Shown: piece after piece, positions 58,901-64,000 of the stretch | Numbering within the stretch: the stretch's first letter is position 1 | How the letters are laid out: every line of letters starts with the position of its first letter | Assembly (NCBI RefSeq): GCF_036669915.1 | Contig: NC_089313.1 | Span: 1,633,085-1,697,084, forward strand | Reading direction: 5' to 3' | DNA: 64,000 nt | Source of the DNA: Pocillopora verrucosa | Taxonomy: Eukaryota; Cnidaria; Anthozoa; Scleractinia; Pocilloporidae | Notes under the pieces: model-generated | What the model was told of the DNA's origin: nothing | Seen by the model: only the letters and a program-made list of their open reading frames with translations | The model's database searches: none | Made by a program: the position numbers and the translations under genes

Positions 58901-61199
58901 TATTTCAGCCGCTTGGGAAAAAAAAAAATTTAATGAAACCCCTGCTGTTGTATTTTTTTCCTTTTCATCTCAGAACAAATATCACCCGACAAAAGGGCAT
59001 ATAATTATTCTCCAATATTCTCTGCCCTTTCCATCTCTTAATTGTTGGTACTTATCCTCTCCTTGTTTAAATTTATCTTTTATTATAATGTATTATCATC
59101 ACGTTGGAAAATATAATGAAATTAAGGATAGTATAGACAAAAGCACGGAGGCAAGGAAATTGAATTAATGAACGTGTTTGTTCTAGTTAGGATCAAAATA
59201 CAATTGTTATAATTTTTAAACAAATAGATTTATTGTGACGGAAATAATTCTTTCCACCGTGGCTAAGGCAAAAGTCGGCGCGGAGGAAACCAAGTGGGCG
59301 AAGGGTGAGCGGAGGAGAAGTCGCGAAAGACAGACTCAAGAGAGCATAGCATCACAGCGTGCCTCAATTAACGCGATCTCTCGCTGAGCTAACAATTCTC
59401 CTGATCAGAGAAATGGAAATGGAAAGGACTGATGGGCAAGATAAACGAAAACTTAGTGTCTGTCCCCATATGGAGAAAAATTCATCGTGTTCTAGTTGCT
59501 AGGCTACATAACGGCGATCATTAGAACGCGAAATTTCCATGGCGAACTTAACTAGTTTCATGTGATGAAATACGAATAAAGGCGATCCATTTCGGCAAAA
59601 AAAACTGGTAGATAACAATTTTCTTGCATTTGGTTTCTTTTAGTTCGGAATTTCTTCTTCTGTAATTTAGAATCTTTCCGCATTGGCGACAAAATTGTTT
59701 ATTTAGACAAATTTTCTGTCATCACCAGCACTTTACAAGTGCGGATGATTCGTCGCGACTTAACAAATTTTGGCCGCAGCCAACAAACCTTTAGACGCAC
59801 CGCCGACAAAAATTTGTCGCGGGTAAAAATTTGGCAAAATCGACTCATTAAACAAAACCGTGATAAACTTGTCAATCATTTGTCGTATAAGCTACGACAA
59901 ACGTGTAATTGAACTGAAATCAGTTTACGAGAAAGACAAAAATTGCCTTTGCTGCAAAACTCGGGGATTCCAAAAATGTTCAAACAACTTAGAATAAATC
60001 CTGGAAATAGGAGGAGGAATTCTTTAGCAACTATGCCGGCCGGTCCTATGAACTGCTCAGGCGCTGATGGAATTTGACGGCTTTGAAATTTTTAATGCGG
60101 TTGCAACAGACAAAACAAAAATTTGTCATGATAAAGTTTGACCTATGATTTTGTCGGCACAATTCTAGTTTAGTCCGCTAATGCGGAAAGGCCCTTACTC
60201 AAATTGCGATAACTGTACTCCTTGTAGGTTTTATGAAAAAATTCACTGAAAGATCTGAAACTGTTGGAAATTTTGGTGTGAATCATTATTTTTTTTTCCT
60301 TTTGTATTTTAAGTTAAAAACTTTTAGACAAGATATTTCGTGAGCGCTTAATTTGGCTAACCTTAACAATGTACCCCTTAACCGCGTCTGAAAATGAAAA
60401 TCAGTACACTAATACTCATTTCTACCTGTAGCTAAACAAGTATCCTATCTGGAAAATCCTTCAAACTTACCACTAGCGAAGTGATGTTACGGCCGAGAAA
60501 ATTAAATTATTAAGATGAAACGATGAAAAAAGCCTCAGGGATTTACTTTGCTGGGGATATGTTTACACTCGATGTCGTTCAAATTTCAGAAAGTAAGAGC
60601 AATTTCAAATAATTTTTTCTCGAAAATGAATTACTTGACTTGCAATTCTAGGTATCTTCTTCCTGAAGTGCGCGTTTTCTTCTTGAGGATTTATAATTTC
60701 CCTGCTGCGCGTTCCCACAATTTGACCGTAACTTTTACGAAGACAGTATACTTGTACCATTTATTGCCATTATAAAACAGGAAATGCATTCCTCGTTGAC
60801 CGTATTACAAGATATTACAGTCAAACCGGTATTAAGCAGCACGGTATTAGGCAGTCACTCTGTATTAAACAATCGGTTGTCGTTTGCTAGTTATGACATA
60901 GTGGTCCAACCGTTAGATGATGATATATAGTAATTTTACGTTTTTATTCTTTTTTTCACGCCATTCCACCATTTTGTTGATGTAGTTTATCAACGAAGAG
61001 TACAAAAATTTCAGATAGCTACGTGGCATAAAGTGGCGTTTTTTTTTTACCCCTATTCTGTGGAACCTGTCTTCAGCAGTCAGCCCGCCATATATGCATT
61101 CCCGTGGGTGACCTGAATGATTAATTAAAAGCGGTTTAACAACTTACCAGATACAGCGGTGGTGGCGACCAAGGAACAGAAAAGTACATAAACCAACAT
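55947..61199 (-). CDS. Secreted two-domain Kunitz (BPTI-type) protein
   Basis: A 136-aa preprotein. Exons: 61148-61199 (signal peptide MLVYVLFCSLVATTAVSG), 57502-57687 (Kunitz 1) and 55947-56119 (Kunitz 2); total 411 nt, all introns phase 1, each Kunitz domain on its own exon. Kunitz 1 has HCSLPMEIGFCKAAMPRFYY, YGGCGGNKNNF and P1 Lys. Kunitz 2 has DCCLPSDTGPCFALFNRFYY, YGGCAGNGNNF and P1 Phe, so the two domains probably target different proteases (trypsin-like versus chymotrypsin-like). Kunitz 2 has the same extra cysteine pair as the neighbouring single-domain protein (CC at the start, RDVLC at the end); Kunitz 1 does not. A 3.4-kb intron separates signal and first domain. The 3'-UTR intron is shared with the neighbour gene. 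Confidence 0.87.
56640..56865. repeat. Dispersed G-rich repeat and CT microsatellite
   Basis: GAAACTTATAGGGGGAACGG with GTCGCCAACACAGTATAACG is the reverse complement of the repeat near 14930. A (CT)n run follows at about 56840-56860. It lies in the intron between the two Kunitz exons. Confidence 0.55.
59674..60190. mobile_element. Possible non-autonomous DNA element with CTTTCCGCATT ends
   Basis: CTTTCCGCATTGGCGAC at 59674-59690 is mirrored by CGCTAATGCGGAAAG at about 60176-60190, giving a 517-bp unit. The interior repeats ACAAATTTTTGTC-like phrases many times in both orientations. No coding frame and no clear target-site duplication. It lies in the first intron of the two-domain Kunitz gene. 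Confidence 0.5.
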
Positions 61200-63327
61200 G
61201 TCTCCAGACAACACAAACTCAAACTAATACAGTCTTTCCTCCTCGGTGTCTTCAGTGATTGTGCTTCGACCTACTTGAACGCGAATCTTTATCTACTCTT
61301 AACGCAGGAGACTGAGTACCAACTCTAGCGTACGTGAGCTACTATGATTGGTTGATGATTTCAAAAGGAAGTCAACGACACGGAAGTGATGTTACAACGT
61401 GCTTGTGATTCTGCTGGATGATTGACCTTCTAAGAGGAGGACGGGAAGTCACGTAACGCGGCGACTTAACAAACGCGGATAGGAGAGAAAAGCACCTTGC
61501 TACGAAAAAAAAATGACGTGAATAATCTTTAAGAATTTTGAAATCAAGTTAACCTAGATGAAAATACAACAGGAACTTTTGTTTTAAATCTCTGTTAAAA
61601 ATTCACAGCGCAAACAGTCTTTGTGGAGCAGGCCCTAAGCTTTCGGCTCAATGAAAGGAATCGCCATTCAAATGTTTCAAAAGTCTTTGATACCACTAGA
61701 TCGACACCCTGATAGGTAATCCGTTCCCTAAATTGTTTTCTAGTGGTCAGATGATTCTCGAAGTTCATTGACAATTCAGGGCTAAAACAATGAAATTTCA
61801 GGTTAAGAAAATGATCGCGGTCAAAATTTTCAGACAACAGTTAGGTTTGAGCTCTACAGGAATAATTGAGAGATTGAACTCGTATGAGGAGGACAGGACG
61901 CTGTCGTGATCAAGAGATAATTACAAAAGACGGGAAACTCTAACCATGCAGCTCTGTTTCCTTAAAAAATAATCAAGAGCCACTGACACTGTCTTTGCTC
62001 TTATCTTACACAGAGAGGCTCGAGCAAAGTTGTGGCCTGATGCCAAATTTCGTAATTGACCAAAATTTGGAAAGAAGAACACCTAAAATATAGATATCCC
62101 ATCGAAAAAAAAGGCAAATTAGAACCGAAATATGTCGAAAGACTAATCTACGTCCTACAATATTTTGTTTCACCGAGCGTGATCTGGGTGGAAAGCTTTG
62201 AAGAAAAATCTCGAGGTGCGTATCTTACGAAACCAAGTTCATATGTTTCACCGAACATTCATTTTATTATAATTAATTAACAACTTTAACGCGCACGCTG
62301 GTTATGTTTACTGTTACGCGCGTGCTCCGTTTGAATTTATATATCGCAATAATTATCGCAATGTTTGTCGCCTAAAACGTTTAATTTAAGACGCGTAATC
62401 TAGTTGTTCAGTACAGTTTCAACCAAGGTAACCAGTTATTGTAATAACGGAGGCAGTCTAGAAGTAAGTTTTCGGTTGATTTCCAGGTTAAAGCTTGCGT
62501 TTGGGAAATCTCTAAACACCGTTGAGAAGGAAGCTATCATCAAAGACGACAATTGGCAAGAAGTATTTTAACATGTAGCTGGTCTAATTGAGGATGACGA
62601 TAAACCTTTGTTAAAAATGCTTACCTGAAGCTGACGGTATTGGGAGGGGTGGGGGGGGGGAAGAGGAAGGGGTGCGGTTAAGTGCGGACAACGTGTTTGA
62701 ACAGCCAAATTCATAAGTGGTCACGATATGTTCAGGTCATGCAGGACTGGAGCAGATAACTTCAAAAAGAGCCATAACTGACACGCAACGGGCCTCAAAG
62801 TGCATGCATCACTGCGCATGCCCAAATCAATGACTAAAAAGACAGAATACTAGCTTACTTAATTTACTTTCTGACCAAGAAGTAACACTTTTGTAACAAT
62901 ACTGTAACACTCAAGTTATTTACAACAATAATAAATACCACTAAGCGATTTAGACCGTAGTCTCATGCGGAGCCTCATTTGGGTCGTCACGCAGTGTTCG
63001 GATATGAATCCAAAGCGTTGCGCGTTGCGTGACATATATCTTAAATGATCTGTAGACGTCATGGATCTCTACAAGTCACGGAACGGATCTGAGAATAATA
63101 AATAACTCATGAGTTGAATAAAGTGACGTCGTGCAAACTCCTAATTAAAGGAATACGAGGGGTTTTGAGGCGCTCCACACCAGTTTCCCAGAAAACGCAG
63201 CACATCTTGACATTCAGGGCTATGAGAAACCTAAAGAAGAGAGAAAAGAAAAACAGAGCAATTCATTACAGATATCTCAAAGATTAATTTTCTCAAGTAA
63301 TGTAGCATTAAACCAATGTTTGACCAT
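61200..63327. other. Upstream region of Kunitz gene 2; no confident gene
   Basis: Holds the promoter side of the two-domain Kunitz gene and AT-rich DNA. A G-rich run occurs near 62641-62670. Frames at 61595-61837 (minus) and 62056-62280 (plus) show no recognisable content. A possible exon with polypyrimidine acceptor lies near 63150-63230 on minus (see the entry at 63680). Confidence 0.45.
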
Positions 63328-63531
63328 TTAACCCTAATATCAGTATGTACACTCTCCATACTGCTCTTTATACATTTCCTTGGGTGCTGACAAGAAGACT
63401 TTGTTTAGCAGTCAAGAGCTTTTTAGTTGGTGATCATTTCCTTTATTTTTAGTGGCCTTACTGTGTGATTCAGGGCTGATATTGTAAGGAGAAATTAGAT
63501 GCTAGTCACTCTCAGGCGTCAAAGGGTTAAA
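63328..63531 (+). repeat. MITE-like element, family A
   Basis: TTTAACCCTAATATCAGTAT to CAGGCGTCAAAGGGTTAAA, with the usual GTGTGATTCAGGGCTGATAT interior. Confidence 0.75.
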
Positions 63532-63679
63532 GAGCGCTGTACCGAATCTTAGAGGGTAAAAGATATGAAACATGAAGAATAAAGTTATCCAAAGAGAAAG
63601 AGTGGATTGGCGGTGAACTAATAGGACAGAAGCGTCTTGTAATGTAAAATATTGTTATAAGTAAGTGAACCTTACCACT

Positions 63680-63853
63680 GGAAGTATTGTTTTGAGCGTA
63701 GTGTTGGTATTGTAATTTTATATTGTCAGTGTTATGATTGAAATATAACTCAACAACTAAATAAATCAATAAAAAATAAAAAACCAAGCGAGTTGTGTCC
63801 CATTTTCGCCGTGTAAGATGCTGTGGCAAACGTGACAAATACAACTCCTGCAT
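63680..63853 (-). CDS. Possible first exon of a type II membrane protein (uncertain)
   Basis: From an ATG at 63853 the frame gives a basic N-terminus (SRLPQHLTRRKWDTTR), one hydrophobic segment (LVFYFLLIYLVVELYF), then a polar stretch ending NNTSS before a good donor (G|GTAAGG). This is the layout of a type II signal-anchor protein such as a Golgi enzyme. The downstream exon is not settled. A strong polypyrimidine acceptor near 63230 leads to a stop within four codons, while a weaker acceptor 11 nt further gives about 37 codons. Could be a chance frame. Confidence 0.3.
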
Positions 63854-64000
63854 CTCATCTCCACTGTCCAGTTATTAAAACCGCAACCTCCATTTTCAAG
63901 AAGGATAGGCACCTTGCTTTCATCTATGAAATATTGTCTGTACCGCTAATAGTGTTTCTTGATAACTTCTAAAGAGAAGTTTGTGCTCTCTGGTGAGACA

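Overview
The window looks like nuclear DNA of a cnidarian, most likely a stony coral or another hexacoral; this is inference. The DNA is AT-rich. Genes have many short exons with GT-AG introns. The protein families (SMYD4, SETD6, AKR7 reductases, secreted Kunitz proteins) are animal ones. The non-coding space holds short inverted-repeat elements, Penelope-like retroelement pieces with hammerhead-ribozyme-like ends, and tRNA-derived SINE heads. No prokaryotic, organellar or viral gene was seen.

Layout. 137-8709 (minus): complete 15-exon SMYD4-type SET/MYND methyltransferase gene. 8710-17150: intergenic DNA with repeats. 17150-18480: broken Penelope-like element, with its GIY-YIG endonuclease on minus and reverse-transcriptase N-terminal remnants on plus. 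22934-28177 (minus) and 28903-34259 (plus): two complete 12-exon aldo-keto reductase genes of the AKR7 type, head-to-head across about 0.7 kb, with matching intron positions. 35383-38499 (minus) and 42601-43506 (plus): a second head-to-head paralogue pair encoding unrecognised acidic, disordered proteins. 45244-45891 (minus): single-exon CCCH zinc-finger protein. 46192-52573 (plus): complete 10-exon SETD6-type lysine methyltransferase gene with a long acidic insertion; it shares a 300-bp divergent promoter region with the CCCH gene. 53245-54766 and 55947-61199 (both minus): two secreted Kunitz proteins with one and two domains. 61200-64000: no confident gene.

How the parts relate. The dominant architecture is divergence: two inverted tandem duplications (the AKR7 pair and the acidic-protein pair) and one unrelated divergent pair (CCCH/SETD6). 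The two Kunitz genes are a direct tandem duplication and share signal peptide, phase-1 introns and a 3'-UTR intron. Both SET-domain genes would act on protein lysines in the nucleus or cytoplasm, but nothing shows that they work together. Exon boundaries were worked out by hand from splice signals and reading phase. For SMYD4, both AKR7 genes, SETD6 and both Kunitz genes the summed exons give one continuous frame, which is the main internal check.
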